Below are positions 8,320 to 16,955 of a stretch of DNA of 32,559 bases, one piece after another. The stretch's first letter is position 1. Every line of letters begins with the position of its first letter. The stretch is from positions 1 to 32,559 of the forward strand of contig NZ_CBTK010000190.1 of NCBI RefSeq assembly GCF_000531125.1. Reading direction: 5' to 3'. The notes beneath the pieces were generated by a model that saw only the letters and a program-made list of their open reading frames with translations, made no database searches and was not told the origin of the DNA. The DNA comes from Candidatus Contendobacter odensis Run_B_J11 (GTDB lineage Bacteria > Pseudomonadota > Gammaproteobacteria > Competibacterales > Competibacteraceae). Both the position numbers and the translations under genes were made by a program.

Positions 8320-9093
8320 ATGCGGGTTATCACCTTCAACGCCAATGGCATTCGTTCCGCCGCCGGCAAAGGCTTTTTCGACTGGCTGGCTGGACAGGAC
8401 GCCGATCTGGTTTGTGTGCAGGAAACGCGCGCGCAATCCCATCAGCTTCCGCTCAAACCCTATCATCCTGCCGGCTACTGCTGCCATTACCATGACGCCG
8501 AGCGCAAGGGGTATAGCGGAGTCGCCTTGTATGCCCGCCGCGAACCGGATGAAATTCTGACCGGTCTGGGCTGGCCGGAATGCGATGCCGAAGGGCGCTG
8601 GCTGGAAGCGCGCTTCGGCCACTTGAGCGTAGTGTCGCTGTATCTACCGTCGGGATCTTCCAGCCCGGAGCGGCAGGCGGTGAAATTCGACTTTATGGTT
8701 CAGTTGGCGGAACCGTTGCGGGCGATGCGCGCCAGTGGCCGCGATTTCATTTTGTGCGGCGACTGGAATATCGCCCACAAGGAAATCGATCTGAAGAATT
8801 GGCGGGCCAATCGCGAGCATTCCGGCTTTCTGCCCGAGGAGCGAGCCTGGCTGGATGAACTGTTTGGGCCGCTGGGCTGGGTGGACGCCTTCCGGGCGGT
8901 CAATCCAAATCCTGAGCAATACACTTGGTGGTCGAACCGGGGCCGGGCGCGGGACAACAACGTCGGTTGGCGAATTGATTATCAGGTGGTTACGCCCCAT
9001 CTGGTGGAGAAGGTGCGCGCCGCCGCTATTTATCGCGATCAGCGTTTTTCCGATCACGCGCCCCTGACTCTGGACTACGACTATGCCCTCTGA
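8320..9093 (+). CDS. Exodeoxyribonuclease III / Crc-family endonuclease with intact active site
   Basis: The 257-residue protein is an exonuclease/endonuclease/phosphatase-fold enzyme of the ExoIII group, expected to cut at abasic sites and remove 3' blocking groups in base excision repair. The active-site set is complete: Asn in FNANGIR, Glu in VQETR, the Asp-x-Asn pair in CGDWNIAHKEID and the C-terminal RFSDHAPL Asp-His. Its sequence is also close to Pseudomonas Crc, which sits beside pyrE and is divergent from it in the same way, but Crc has lost these residues. I chose the ATG at 8320, where the family similarity begins, although the frame is open further upstream; GGAG lies at 8304-8307. 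The end overlaps the next gene by 11 nt. Confidence 0.9.
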   Translation: MRVITFNANGIRSAAGKGFFDWLAGQDADLVCVQETRAQSHQLPLKPYHPAGYCCHYHDAERKGYSGVALYARREPDEILTGLGWPECDAEGRWLEARFGHLSVVSLYLPSGSSSPERQAVKFDFMVQLAEPLRAMRASGRDFILCGDWNIAHKEIDLKNWRANREHSGFLPEERAWLDELFGPLGWVDAFRAVNPNPEQYTWWSNRGRARDNNVGWRIDYQVVTPHLVEKVRAAAIYRDQRFSDHAPLTLDYDYAL

Positions 9094-10345
9094 CGGCTCC
9101 CGGCGCTCTGGTCGGGACATTCTGCGGATTTGCGTCAGTGGCCGGATGTTGACCGCTCTGCTGATGGGCTTTTCCTCTGGTTTACCGCTGTTGCTTGCCA
9201 CCGGCTCGGTGCTGCAAGCCTGGTTGAAGGAAACCGGCGTGAACCTTGGCACCATCGGTCTGTTTGCCCTGGTGGGTCTGCCGTATACGCTGAAATTCCT
9301 GTGGGCACCGCTGCTGGATCGCTTCATCCCGATTGCCGGCATGGGTCGGCGGCGTGGCTGGCTGTTGCTGATCCAGTTGATGTTGATCGTCGCTATCGTG
9401 GGGCTGGGGTTCACCGATCCGGCGCAAAGTCTACCGCTGGTGACGCTGGCGGCGTTTCTGGTGGCGTTCTGCTCCGCCTCGCAGGATATCGTGATTGACG
9501 CTTATCGGCGCGAATCGCTGGCCGACGATGAGCAGGGCTTGGGCGCTTCGTTCTACGTCAACGGCTATCGGGTCGGTCTGTTGCTGGCGTCCGGTGGCGG
9601 ATTGATCCTGGCTGATTTCATCCCGTTTCAGGCGGTGTACTGGGTGATGGCAGCGGCGATGCTGCCCGGCTTGATTACAACTGTGTTTTGCGTCGAACCG
9701 CCGGTGGCGTCCGGTACGCCCCGCACTCTGCGCGATGCCGTAGTGCAACCGTTCGTGGAGTATTTCTCCCGACAGGACGCGGTGCTGATCCTGCTATTTG
9801 TGCTGCTGTACAAGGTTGGCGAGATGATGGCCAGCCAGATGACCACGCCGTTTTATCTGGATCTCGGTTTCAGCAAGACCGAGATTGGCACCGTGGTCAA
9901 GCTGTTCGGATTTTGGGCGACGGTGATCGGCGGGCTGATCGGCGGGGTGCTGATTCTGCGGCTGGGGATGTACCGGGCGCTGTGGCTGTTCGGGGTATTG
10001 CAGGCCATTGGGCTGAGCGGCTTCGTCATTCTGGCGCGGCTCGGTCACAGTCTGCCGGGCTTGGCGCTGGCGATTAGCAGCGAGAATCTGTTCAGCGGCA
10101 TGGCGACCACCGCTTATGTCGCCTTCATGGCGACGCTGACCAACAAGAAATTTACCGCTACCCAGTACGCCCTGTTGAGCAGCCTGATGGGGATTCCACG
10201 GGTGATCGTCAACACTCCAACCGGTTATCTGGCCGGGTGGCTGGGTTGGGAAGGCTTCTTTTTATTCTGCATGGTGGCGACGGTTCCGGGCCTGTGGCTG
10301 CTGACCCGGTTCCGGGCGTGGATGGAGGCCGCTCAAAGGGCGTAG
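9083..10345 (+). CDS. ampG: AmpG-family muropeptide permease (MFS)
   Basis: The 420-residue, strongly hydrophobic protein has about 12 membrane segments and the AmpG-type N-terminus LLMGFSSGLPLLLATGSVLQAWLKE, then GLPYTLKFLWAPLLDR and SASQDIVIDAYRRE. AmpG imports anhydromuropeptides released during cell-wall turnover for recycling; in species with AmpR/AmpC it also feeds beta-lactamase induction, of which nothing is visible here. It starts inside the preceding exonuclease gene (11-nt overlap), so the two share a transcript. Its stop codon lies inside the REP palindrome at 10342-10394. Confidence 0.88.
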   Translation: MPSDGSRRSGRDILRICVSGRMLTALLMGFSSGLPLLLATGSVLQAWLKETGVNLGTIGLFALVGLPYTLKFLWAPLLDRFIPIAGMGRRRGWLLLIQLMLIVAIVGLGFTDPAQSLPLVTLAAFLVAFCSASQDIVIDAYRRESLADDEQGLGASFYVNGYRVGLLLASGGGLILADFIPFQAVYWVMAAAMLPGLITTVFCVEPPVASGTPRTLRDAVVQPFVEYFSRQDAVLILLFVLLYKVGEMMASQMTTPFYLDLGFSKTEIGTVVKLFGFWATVIGGLIGGVLILRLGMYRALWLFGVLQAIGLSGFVILARLGHSLPGLALAISSENLFSGMATTAYVAFMATLTNKKFTATQYALLSSLMGIPRVIVNTPTGYLAGWLGWEGFFLFCMVATVPGLWLLTRFRAWMEAAQRA

Positions 10346-10394
10346 CACGGGCTTCCAGCCCGTGTTCCGTTCACGGGCTGGAAGCCCGTGCTAC
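10342..10394. repeat. REP/BIME-type perfect inverted pair, possible bidirectional terminator
   Basis: Two 23-bp arms (10342-10364 and 10372-10394) are perfect reverse complements around a 7-nt spacer. Each arm also folds on itself: an 8-bp stem CACGGGCT/AGCCCGTG with a 3-nt TCC loop on the plus-strand left arm. This is the layout of a bacterial REP pair. It lies between the convergent ampG-like and YdjM-like genes, overlaps both stop codons, and would block read-through transcription from either side. The loop and inner stem match the IS200-type hairpin at 292-312. Confidence 0.85.
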
Positions 10395-11150
10395 ATCGTT
10401 CAATTTATCGGGAGTTGGTATTACCCGGCGCAACAACCCCGGAAACCAGGTCTCGCCGGGCCACAAGCGCTGAGTCATGTTGCCCGCATGGGCGCGATCC
10501 AGAACCAGAGCGGCGAAGGGTCGGGGCGAGGGGCAGAGCAGAAACAAGCCGATGATCACGCCATACAGCGCCACGGTGCCCACCGGCTGATTGAAACTGC
10601 CCAGACAGAATGCAGTGCCAAAGGATCGCTTCAGCAGCTTTTTCCCGTACAGGTTGACGCTGTAAAACTCATCCAGCAGCAGGTGAACCAGAAACCCCAC
10701 TGTAACGAAGATGCCACAGATCCAAGCATGAGCCACTGCTGCGTTGAAACCGTGATAGGCCAAGGCGACGGTTGCCAGGCCGAAGCCGACGCCCGCCGGG
10801 ACGGAATGAATCAACCCGCGATGGGTGGTATAGCGGATAAACAACTTGCGCAGGCCGTAACGGATACCAAAGTAACAACCCAGCCACAAGATGATCAGTT
10901 CCAGCAATGAATAGCGGGCGCCAAAGGTAAACACCAGCAGAAAGCCCGCTACCACTGCCAGCACATTGAAGGTAATGCGAATTGGAATGGAAGTCGGCGA
11001 ATCAATGTCCGGCAATACCCCGCCGATCACCCCCAGCACGAAGTAGCCGATAACCGCCTGATGGGGCGCCATGCCGGTCATCACCAGCACCGTGGCGACC
11101 AGCCCGCTGACCGCCGCAGCTCCCATCAGGTGGGTATTGAAATCTGCCAT
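10371..11150 (-). CDS. YdjM-like inner-membrane metal-dependent hydrolase family protein
   Basis: The 259-residue protein belongs to the membrane-bound YdjM/COG1988 family (predicted metal-dependent hydrolases; the substrate is unknown even for the E. coli member). Family features are the start MADFNTHLMGAAAVSG, LPDIDSPTS, and THRGLIHSVPAG, followed by LVHLLLDEFYSVNLYGK; the His and Asp residues of these motifs are the candidate metal ligands. About five hydrophobic segments separate them. The start at 11150 is preferred because the family similarity begins there and it lies 1 bp after the DUF2333 stop; 11195 is the first possible start. The last residues, VARASSP, are encoded by the REP arm at 10371-10394 and are not part of the family fold. 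Confidence 0.85.
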   Translation of the reverse strand: MADFNTHLMGAAAVSGLVATVLVMTGMAPHQAVIGYFVLGVIGGVLPDIDSPTSIPIRITFNVLAVVAGFLLVFTFGARYSLLELIILWLGCYFGIRYGLRKLFIRYTTHRGLIHSVPAGVGFGLATVALAYHGFNAAVAHAWICGIFVTVGFLVHLLLDEFYSVNLYGKKLLKRSFGTAFCLGSFNQPVGTVALYGVIIGLFLLCPSPRPFAALVLDRAHAGNMTQRLWPGETWFPGLLRRVIPTPDKLNDVARASSP

Positions 11151-11151
11151 C

Positions 11152-12282
11152 TCAACCCTGCAAGAGCAAATTACGCAGGTCGATGATTGCGGCATTGGCG
11201 CGGGAGATGTACGAGGCCAAAATCAATGAGTGATTGGCTATGGGTCCGAAGCCGGTACCGTTGAGGATCATCGGACTCCAGATGAAGGCTTGGGTATTCT
11301 CCAGTTCGCGGACGATTTGCTTGACCGAGACCAGCGCGTTCTTATCGTGGAGTACGTCGCCAAAATCCACTTCCAGCGCCTTCAGGGTGTGTAGCAGCGC
11401 CCAAGAGTAGCCACGCGCCTCGAAAAACACGTCATCAATTTTTAGCCACGGCGTTTTGATTTGAGACTCAGCCGGGGTCGGGGTGGACTGACGGGCATTG
11501 GGATCGCCAGCTAGATCGACATTAAAGCGGGTCTGGCCGGCGCCCGCCGCCAACCGCTGCGCCAGACTTCCCAGTCGCTTCTCGACCACTTGCAGGTAGG
11601 AGCTGAGATTGTCGGCACGGGTGAAGAACTGGCCGTCGAAGGCTTTGTCGTCGGCCAACCGGTTCAGGTAATGGTAGAGCGCCTCGGTTCCTGCGCGGTA
11701 TTCCGATTCGGTGGACGGCAGGATCCAGGAATCCGAGTCGTAATTGAGCTTAGGCTCAGCTATCTGTAAATCCTTGTCCTCGACCGATTGGGTTTGCGAA
11801 CGGCTGAAATCATTGCGCAGCGAGCGGGTTAGATCGCGCAATTCGGTCAGCGCGCCGAATTCCCAGTTCGGGATGTTATCCAGATAAACCCCCGGTGGGG
11901 TGAGGTCATTGCTGAGGTAGCCACCGGGTTTGTCCAGCAGAGTCTCGGCAATGCGGATCGCGGTGGCGGTGGTGACATAACCTGCTACCGGCTTTTTCTG
12001 GTTTTTCTTGTCGTCGGGCAGATTAGTGCCGCATGCCTCAAACTTCTTCCCGTTGTTTTTATCCAGGGCGAGCGCGTTCTCACAGACATCGAATTCGCCG
12101 GGCGAGCGCGACCAGATAAAGCCGAGCACCACTACTACGATGACGTAAGTGACTAGAAACAGGCCAGCGGTCCACCACAACCCTTTCTCTTTCCAAGTAC
12201 GCGGATTATAAAGCGTAGCGACCTGAGTCACGGTTTTGCCCAGATTCGGTCTTTTCGCGGTTCCAGATTGTTGAGATTCCAT
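11152..12282 (-). CDS. DUF2333 family inner-membrane protein
   Basis: This 376-residue protein has a short cytoplasmic start, one membrane segment (GLWWTAGLFLVTYVIVVVVL, about residues 34-53) and a large, probably periplasmic domain. The segments GYVTTATAIRIAETLLDKP and PPGVYLDNIPNWEFGALTELRDLTRSLRNDFSRSQ are characteristic of the DUF2333 family of Gammaproteobacteria, whose function is unknown. AGGAA lies 8 nt before the ATG. It starts 46 bp after valS and ends 1 bp before the YdjM-like gene, so it is likely the middle gene of a three-gene transcript. Confidence 0.88.
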   Translation of the reverse strand: MESQQSGTAKRPNLGKTVTQVATLYNPRTWKEKGLWWTAGLFLVTYVIVVVVLGFIWSRSPGEFDVCENALALDKNNGKKFEACGTNLPDDKKNQKKPVAGYVTTATAIRIAETLLDKPGGYLSNDLTPPGVYLDNIPNWEFGALTELRDLTRSLRNDFSRSQTQSVEDKDLQIAEPKLNYDSDSWILPSTESEYRAGTEALYHYLNRLADDKAFDGQFFTRADNLSSYLQVVEKRLGSLAQRLAAGAGQTRFNVDLAGDPNARQSTPTPAESQIKTPWLKIDDVFFEARGYSWALLHTLKALEVDFGDVLHDKNALVSVKQIVRELENTQAFIWSPMILNGTGFGPIANHSLILASYISRANAAIIDLRNLLLQG

Positions 12283-12328
12283 CAGAGGGTTCCTTATTTT
12301 CGGTATAGGAGTGAATTCAGCTCACTGC

Positions 12329-15136
12329 TCACAACAGCCGGATGTGCGCTAATTGCTCTTCCAGCTTGGCTACGGCCATTTGGAGTTCCATCATCCGGGT
12401 GCGTTCCTTTTCGACGACCACCGCCGGAGCGCGAGCGATGAAATCGGCGTTGCCCAGTTTGGCGAGGCCGCGTTCGCGCTCTTGGCGCAGTTTGGCGATT
12501 TCTTTATCCAGACGGGCGCTTTCCGCCGTCTTGTCAATCAGGCCAGCCATTGGAATCAGAATCTTCATTCCGCCAACCAGCGCGATGGCAGCATCCGGCG
12601 CGGCTTTGTCTTCGCTCAGCCAGACGATGGATTGCAGTCGCCCCAGCGTCAGCAAGGCGCGCTGATGCCGTTCCAACCGCTCCCGATCGGCATCGGTACC
12701 GTGTTGCAGTAATACCGGTAGCAACTTGCCGGGAGCAATGTTCATTTCGGCGCGGATGCGACGCACCCCCAGCAGAAATTGTTGCAGCCATTCAATATCG
12801 GCCTCCGCTGCTGCATCCACTTGGGCGTGGTTGGCCTCCGGGTAGGGCTGGAGCATGATGGAAATCCCCTCGCCTTCGGCACCCCCCTTTGGCAAAGGGG
12901 GGTTAGGGGGGATTTTCCCGGCCAGCGGCGCGACCCGCTGCCAGATTTCCTCAGTAATGAACGGCATCAGCGGATGCAGCAGCCGCAACAGGGTTTCCAG
13001 CACTTGCACCAGGGTTTGCCGGGTGCCGCGCTGCGCCGCCTCGGCACTGGCCGGATCGGTCAGCACCGGCTTGGCCAGCTCCAGATACCAGTCGCAGTAC
13101 TCGTTCCAGGTGAACTCGTAGATCGCCTGCGCCAGTTGATCAAGGCGATAGCCTTGCACCGCCGCGTTGGCTTCAGCAATTGTCTGTTGCAACCGAGATA
13201 GAATCCAGCGATCCGCCGCACTCCGCTCAATCGAGCCACCGTTCAGACCGGTATCCTTGCCTTCGGTGTTCATCAGCACATAGCGGGCGGCGTTCCACAG
13301 CTTGTTGCAAAAATTACGGTAGCCTTCCACCCGGCCCATATCGAACACGATGTCGCGGCCGGTGGTCGCCAGTGATGCAAAGGTGAAGCGCAGCGCGTCG
13401 GTACCGTGGGCGTGAATGCCGGCTGAAAATTGCTTACGGGTGGCTTTTTCAATGCGGGGAGCCATTTGCGGCTGCATCAGGCCGGTGATGCGCTTGGCGA
13501 CCAGTTCCTCCAGGCTTACCCCGTCGATAATGTCGAGCGGGTCGAGTACGTTGCCCTTGGATTTCGACATCTTCTGGCCGTCCTGATCCCGCACCAGGCC
13601 GTGGATATAAATCTCCCGGAACGGCACATCGTCCATAAACTTCAGACCCATCATGATCATCCGCGCCACCCAGAAGAAAATGATGTCAAAGCCGGTAACC
13701 AGCACACTGGTAGGATAGAAGGTCTTGAGCGCCTCAGTATTGTCCGGCCAGCCGAGGGTCGAAAAAGGCCACAGCGCCGAAGAGAACCAGGTGTCCAGCA
13801 CGTCGGAGTCTTGAGTGAGGCTCACCTTCGGGCCAATCCGGTGCTTCTCCCGAACTTCTGCCTCATTGCGACCGACGTAGACCGCGCCCTGCTCGTCATA
13901 CCAGGCCGGAATGCGGTGGCCCCACCAGATTTGCCGGCTGATGCACCAGTCTTCAATCCGGTTCATCCAGTCAAAATAGGTTTTTTCCCAATTTTCCGGG
14001 ATGAATTTGATCCGCCCGGTCTTGACCGCCGCAATTGCGGGGCCGGCCAGCGGCGCGGTTTTGACATACCACTGATCGGTTAGAAACGGTTCGACGATGG
14101 CATGGCTACGGTCGCCACGTGGCACCATCAGCTTGTGCGGCCTGATTTCTTCCATCAGTCCCAATTCTTCCAGATCGGCAACGATGCGCTTGCGCGCCTC
14201 AAAGCGATCCAGATCACGATACGGTTCCGGGCCGTTGTCGTTGATTTTGGCGTCAGCGGTGAAGATGTTGATCAGCGGCAGGTGATGGCGTTGGCCGACC
14301 GCATAGTCGTTGAAATCGTGCGCCGGGGTGATCTTGACGCAGCCGGTGCCGAAGCTCGGATCAACGTACTCATCGGCGATGATCGGGATTTGACGGTTCG
14401 TCAATGGCAGAGCCACATGCAGGCCGATCAGATGCTGGTACCGGGTATCGTCGGGATGGACCGCAACGGCGGTATCGCCAAGCATGGTTTCCGGGCGAGT
14501 AGTAGCGACCACCAGATCGCCGCCGCCTTCGGCCAGCGGATAGCGGATGTGCCAGAGAAAGCCGTTTTCTTCGGCGCTGGCGACTTCCAGATCCGACACA
14601 GCGGTATGCAACACCGGATCCCAGTTCACCAGCCGCTGGCCTCGATAGATCAGTCCTTCGTCGTACAGCCGGACGAACACCTCCCGCACCGCCGCCGACA
14701 AGCCGTCGTCCATGGTAAAGCGCTCCCGCGCCCAGTCCACTGATGCGCCCATCCGCCGCAACTGACGGGTGATGGTGCCGCCGGATTCCGCCTTCCACGC
14801 CCACACCCGGTCGATAAACGCCTCGCGGCCCAGATCATGGCGGGTCTTGCCTTCGCCGGCCAGTTGCCGTTCAACCACCATTTGCGTCGCGATGCCGGCG
14901 TGATCGGTGCCGGGCTGCCACAGTGTATTGCAACCCTTCATCCGGTAGTAACGGGTCAGCGCGTCCATCAGGGTGTACTGAAAGGCGTGGCCCATATGCA
15001 GAGTGCCGGTGACGTTCGGCGGCGGGATCATGATGCAGTAGGGCGCGCCCTGGCCGCTGGGAGCGAAATAGCCTTGCTCTTCCCAGAAGGCATACCAGCG
15101 GGGTTCGATGGCCTGTGGTTCGTAAGTCTTGTCCAT
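12329..15136 (-). CDS. valS: Valyl-tRNA synthetase with a repeat-derived insert
   Basis: The 935-residue class I synthetase charges tRNA-Val and edits mischarged threonine. It shows [13 protein letters not shown] (the HIGH motif, residues 47-50), an editing domain, KMSKS at residues 522-526, the anticodon-binding domain and a C-terminal tRNA-binding coiled coil ([18 protein letters not shown] and on). The ATG at 15134-15136 ([11 protein letters not shown]) is chosen over the upstream frame start at 15190 because family similarity begins there. Around residues 740-753 an in-frame stretch, [15 protein letters not shown], interrupts the usual [14 protein letters not shown] region and coincides with a palindromic repeat (12882-12917). 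The reading frame is preserved, so the enzyme is expected to be active. Confidence 0.96.
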   Translation of the reverse strand: MDKTYEPQAIEPRWYAFWEEQGYFAPSGQGAPYCIMIPPPNVTGTLHMGHAFQYTLMDALTRYYRMKGCNTLWQPGTDHAGIATQMVVERQLAGEGKTRHDLGREAFIDRVWAWKAESGGTITRQLRRMGASVDWARERFTMDDGLSAAVREVFVRLYDEGLIYRGQRLVNWDPVLHTAVSDLEVASAEENGFLWHIRYPLAEGGGDLVVATTRPETMLGDTAVAVHPDDTRYQHLIGLHVALPLTNRQIPIIADEYVDPSFGTGCVKITPAHDFNDYAVGQRHHLPLINIFTADAKINDNGPEPYRDLDRFEARKRIVADLEELGLMEEIRPHKLMVPRGDRSHAIVEPFLTDQWYVKTAPLAGPAIAAVKTGRIKFIPENWEKTYFDWMNRIEDWCISRQIWWGHRIPAWYDEQGAVYVGRNEAEVREKHRIGPKVSLTQDSDVLDTWFSSALWPFSTLGWPDNTEALKTFYPTSVLVTGFDIIFFWVARMIMMGLKFMDDVPFREIYIHGLVRDQDGQKMSKSKGNVLDPLDIIDGVSLEELVAKRITGLMQPQMAPRIEKATRKQFSAGIHAHGTDALRFTFASLATTGRDIVFDMGRVEGYRNFCNKLWNAARYVLMNTEGKDTGLNGGSIERSAADRWILSRLQQTIAEANAAVQGYRLDQLAQAIYEFTWNEYCDWYLELAKPVLTDPASAEAAQRGTRQTLVQVLETLLRLLHPLMPFITEEIWQRVAPLAGKIPPNPPLPKGGAEGEGISIMLQPYPEANHAQVDAAAEADIEWLQQFLLGVRRIRAEMNIAPGKLLPVLLQHGTDADRERLERHQRALLTLGRLQSIVWLSEDKAAPDAAIALVGGMKILIPMAGLIDKTAESARLDKEIAKLRQERERGLAKLGNADFIARAPAVVVEKERTRMMELQMAVAKLEEQLAHIRLL
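12882..12917. repeat. Palindromic repeat inserted in frame in valS (encodes NPPLPKGG)
   Basis: A 9-bp perfect stem (CCCCCCTTT at 12882-12890, AAAGGGGGG at 12894-12902, loop GGC) is followed by TTAGGGGGGATTTTC. On the minus strand it reads as [11 protein letters not shown]. This word is known from many bacterial genomes as a dispersed intergenic palindrome that is sometimes translated. Here it lies inside the anticodon-binding part of ValS without breaking the frame. Confidence 0.75.
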
Positions 15137-15204
15137 GAGGGTCGTCGGATGATGAAGAGGGTGGCACGGTGCGGGGATGCGAAATGGCAAGCGGATGGTT
15201 GAAA

Positions 15205-15210
15205 AGTATA
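15205..15210 (-). promoter_or_regulatory. Possible -10 element of the valS promoter
   Basis: On the minus strand the sequence reads TATACT, one base from the sigma-70 -10 consensus, about 70 bp before the valS start and after the terminator at 15266-15288. No good -35 hexamer is seen at the normal distance, so the call is weak. Confidence 0.3.
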
Positions 15211-15265
15211 ACCCAGCTTAGCTGCGTAAGGCGTCAGCCGGTGCAAGGGGTGCCGCTGACCACAA

Positions 15266-15288
15266 AAAACCCGCCAGAGGCGGGTTTT
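15266..15288 (-). terminator. Rho-independent terminator of the lipoprotein gene
   Basis: A perfect 10-bp stem, AAAACCCGCC/GGCGGGTTTT with a 3-nt loop, lies 31 bp beyond the stop of the minus-strand lipoprotein gene. In that direction the stem runs into six T residues. It separates this gene from valS downstream. The A-rich other side gives it some terminator character on the plus strand too, though nothing is transcribed towards it there. Confidence 0.85.
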
Positions 15289-15319
15289 ACCGGTTCAAAC
15301 GACTCGGCTTGCAGCAGTC

Positions 15320-15973
15320 TTAATTGCTCACCTTGTTCTTAAAGCCCGGCCCGCGCTTGGCCGGCTTGGCCGGCGCCGGTTCCACGGTGATGGCCAGTTC
15401 CTCGACGTAGGTGAGTTTCACCTGATCACCAACATTAAGCTTGCTCAAATCCTTGTCGGCAGGCGCCTTGACGATCAAGGCGCGTTCCGGTCCCTGGAAG
15501 GTGATCTTGCGGGTTTTTTGGTCAATCGCCAGCACGTTGGCGAGAATCTCGACGGTGTTGCGCACACTGCCTCCCGGTCTTTGCCCCAGTTCAGCGCGGC
15601 TACCGCTGAGGGTGTCTTTTCTCGAGGTGATCCCGCCAGTGGTGTCACTGTTGATCCGCAACGCCACCGCTTCGTAGTATTTCACCGTCACCAAGTCGCC
15701 CACCTTCACTTGCGGCAGGTTGCGGGCTTCTTCACCAACATGGATAGTCGTCAATTTGCCTTGCTTGTCTTTGAGTGTGACCAGCCGCTGTTTGAGGTCC
15801 ACTGCCCGCACGGTAAAAGTGGCGGTCAGGACTTCACCCACCTGCGCTTCTGGCGCCGCCGGCTGCGCTGCCATCGGCTTTTGAGTCGCTTCTGGCGCCT
15901 TATCGGTAGTGGCGCAACCGGTAGTCAGCAGCAGACCTAACACACCCAGCGCGGTCACGATACGGTTATTCAT
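15320..15973 (-). CDS. Putative lipoprotein with two similar beta-rich domains
   Basis: The 217-residue product starts with a lipoprotein signal (MNNRIVTALGVLGLLLTTGC, lipid-modified Cys20; Thr at -3 is slightly unusual), then an Ala/Pro/Gln-rich linker to about residue 45. Two related segments follow. The first is about 50-110 (TATFTVRAVDLKQRLVTLKD...VKVGDLVTVKYYEAVALRI); the second is about 140-200 (VEILANVLAIDQKTRKITFQG...LNVGDQVKLTYVEELAITV). Each has a VDxKxRxVTxxD-like strand pair and a VGDxVxxxYxE strand, suggesting an internal duplication of a small OB-like barrel. A basic tail ends the protein. I do not recognise a characterised family. It is likely anchored in the outer or inner membrane facing the periplasm. 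Confidence 0.75.
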   Translation of the reverse strand: MNNRIVTALGVLGLLLTTGCATTDKAPEATQKPMAAQPAAPEAQVGEVLTATFTVRAVDLKQRLVTLKDKQGKLTTIHVGEEARNLPQVKVGDLVTVKYYEAVALRINSDTTGGITSRKDTLSGSRAELGQRPGGSVRNTVEILANVLAIDQKTRKITFQGPERALIVKAPADKDLSKLNVGDQVKLTYVEELAITVEPAPAKPAKRGPGFKNKVSN

Positions 15974-16184
15974 GCTTCATTTTCCTTGGTAAAACGTGAG
16001 AAGAGGAGGCCAAAATAAATATCCGGCGTGGAAGTGGCCGGTATTTGCAAGTTCCTGCTTGGCCGGCGTCACGCCTTGTGGTGTGACCGCACCCGCCAAC
16101 GGCGCGAATCATAGCCGCAACCGGGCAAAGATTCGACAGTCCAGTGTTTTTACCTGGATGCCAGACCGTTTCAACAGATTTCGA

Positions 16185-16865
16185 TCAATCGACCGGCAAC
16201 AATTCAGAAAAATCGTGAATCGCCGAAAACTCACCCGGCGATTGGGGTGGCTGGGTGGAATCCGACCGCAGTACTGAAACCAGATGGGCGATCCCGTAGC
16301 TTCGCGCCGTTCGTAAAATCGAAAAATTATCGTCCACCAGCAGAGTTGTCGCCGGGTCAAACGGCTCCCGCTCCCGCAAGCACGGCCAGAATTCCGGCTG
16401 TTCCTTGACCAAACCCAAGTGGTGAGCGCAAACGATAGCGTCAAAATGGCCGGCCAACCGGGTTTTCTCCATCTTCAGCGCCAAACTTTGTGGATGAGCA
16501 TTGGTCACCAGCACCACTCGGCGGCGGGCGGCGCGCAAGGCATCCAGAAAGTCCAGCACATGGGGATGCACCGCGATCAGATGCTCGATCTCGCGCTTGA
16601 GGGCTACGATGTCCAGCGCCAGTTCCCGGGTCCAGTAATCCAGGCAATACCAATCCAGCGTCCCTTCGATGGCCTGGGTACGGGTCGCCACCTCAGCGCG
16701 GGCCTGATCGAGTCGCAGGCCATGCCGTTCGGCGTAGCGCGCCGGAACCAGTTCCCGCCAGAAGTGATTGTCGAAACATAAATCCAGCAGGGTGCCGTCC
16801 ATATCGAGCAGGACGGTGCGAATCAACGGCCAGGGCAAGCGCGTGGTCAAGGGTTGGAACTCCAC
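16185..16865 (-). CDS. yrfG: GMP/IMP nucleotidase, HAD family (YrfG-like)
   Basis: The protein is a HAD-superfamily phosphatase close to E. coli YrfG, which dephosphorylates purine nucleotides such as GMP and IMP. Motif 1 is LLDMDGTLLDLCFDNHFWRELVP with the nucleophile and acid/base Asp residues; motif 2 is VTNAH; the motif 3 Lys is in VKEQPEFW; motif 4 is LLVDDN. The segment LDWYCLDYW is shared with YrfG. The GTG at 16863-16865 gives 226 residues, near the 222 of E. coli; the frame is open to 16973, but that would overlap cysQ. The divergent cysQ starts 90 bp away, so the promoters of both lie in 16866-16955. Confidence 0.85.
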   Translation of the reverse strand: MEFQPLTTRLPWPLIRTVLLDMDGTLLDLCFDNHFWRELVPARYAERHGLRLDQARAEVATRTQAIEGTLDWYCLDYWTRELALDIVALKREIEHLIAVHPHVLDFLDALRAARRRVVLVTNAHPQSLALKMEKTRLAGHFDAIVCAHHLGLVKEQPEFWPCLREREPFDPATTLLVDDNFSILRTARSYGIAHLVSVLRSDSTQPPQSPGEFSAIHDFSELLPVD

Positions 16866-16955
16866 CGGCAAGCGGTTCAGACTGCAAATTGTGTAGAATT
16901 GAAGATAGATCGTGTCGCATTCCGCGCACCCCCGCTTTATGAGGTTCCCTGCGTC

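Noticed and set aside
13430-14743. Two plus-strand open frames of over 200 residues antisense to valS
   Set aside because: They mirror conserved ValS coding sequence and have no family resemblance of their own.
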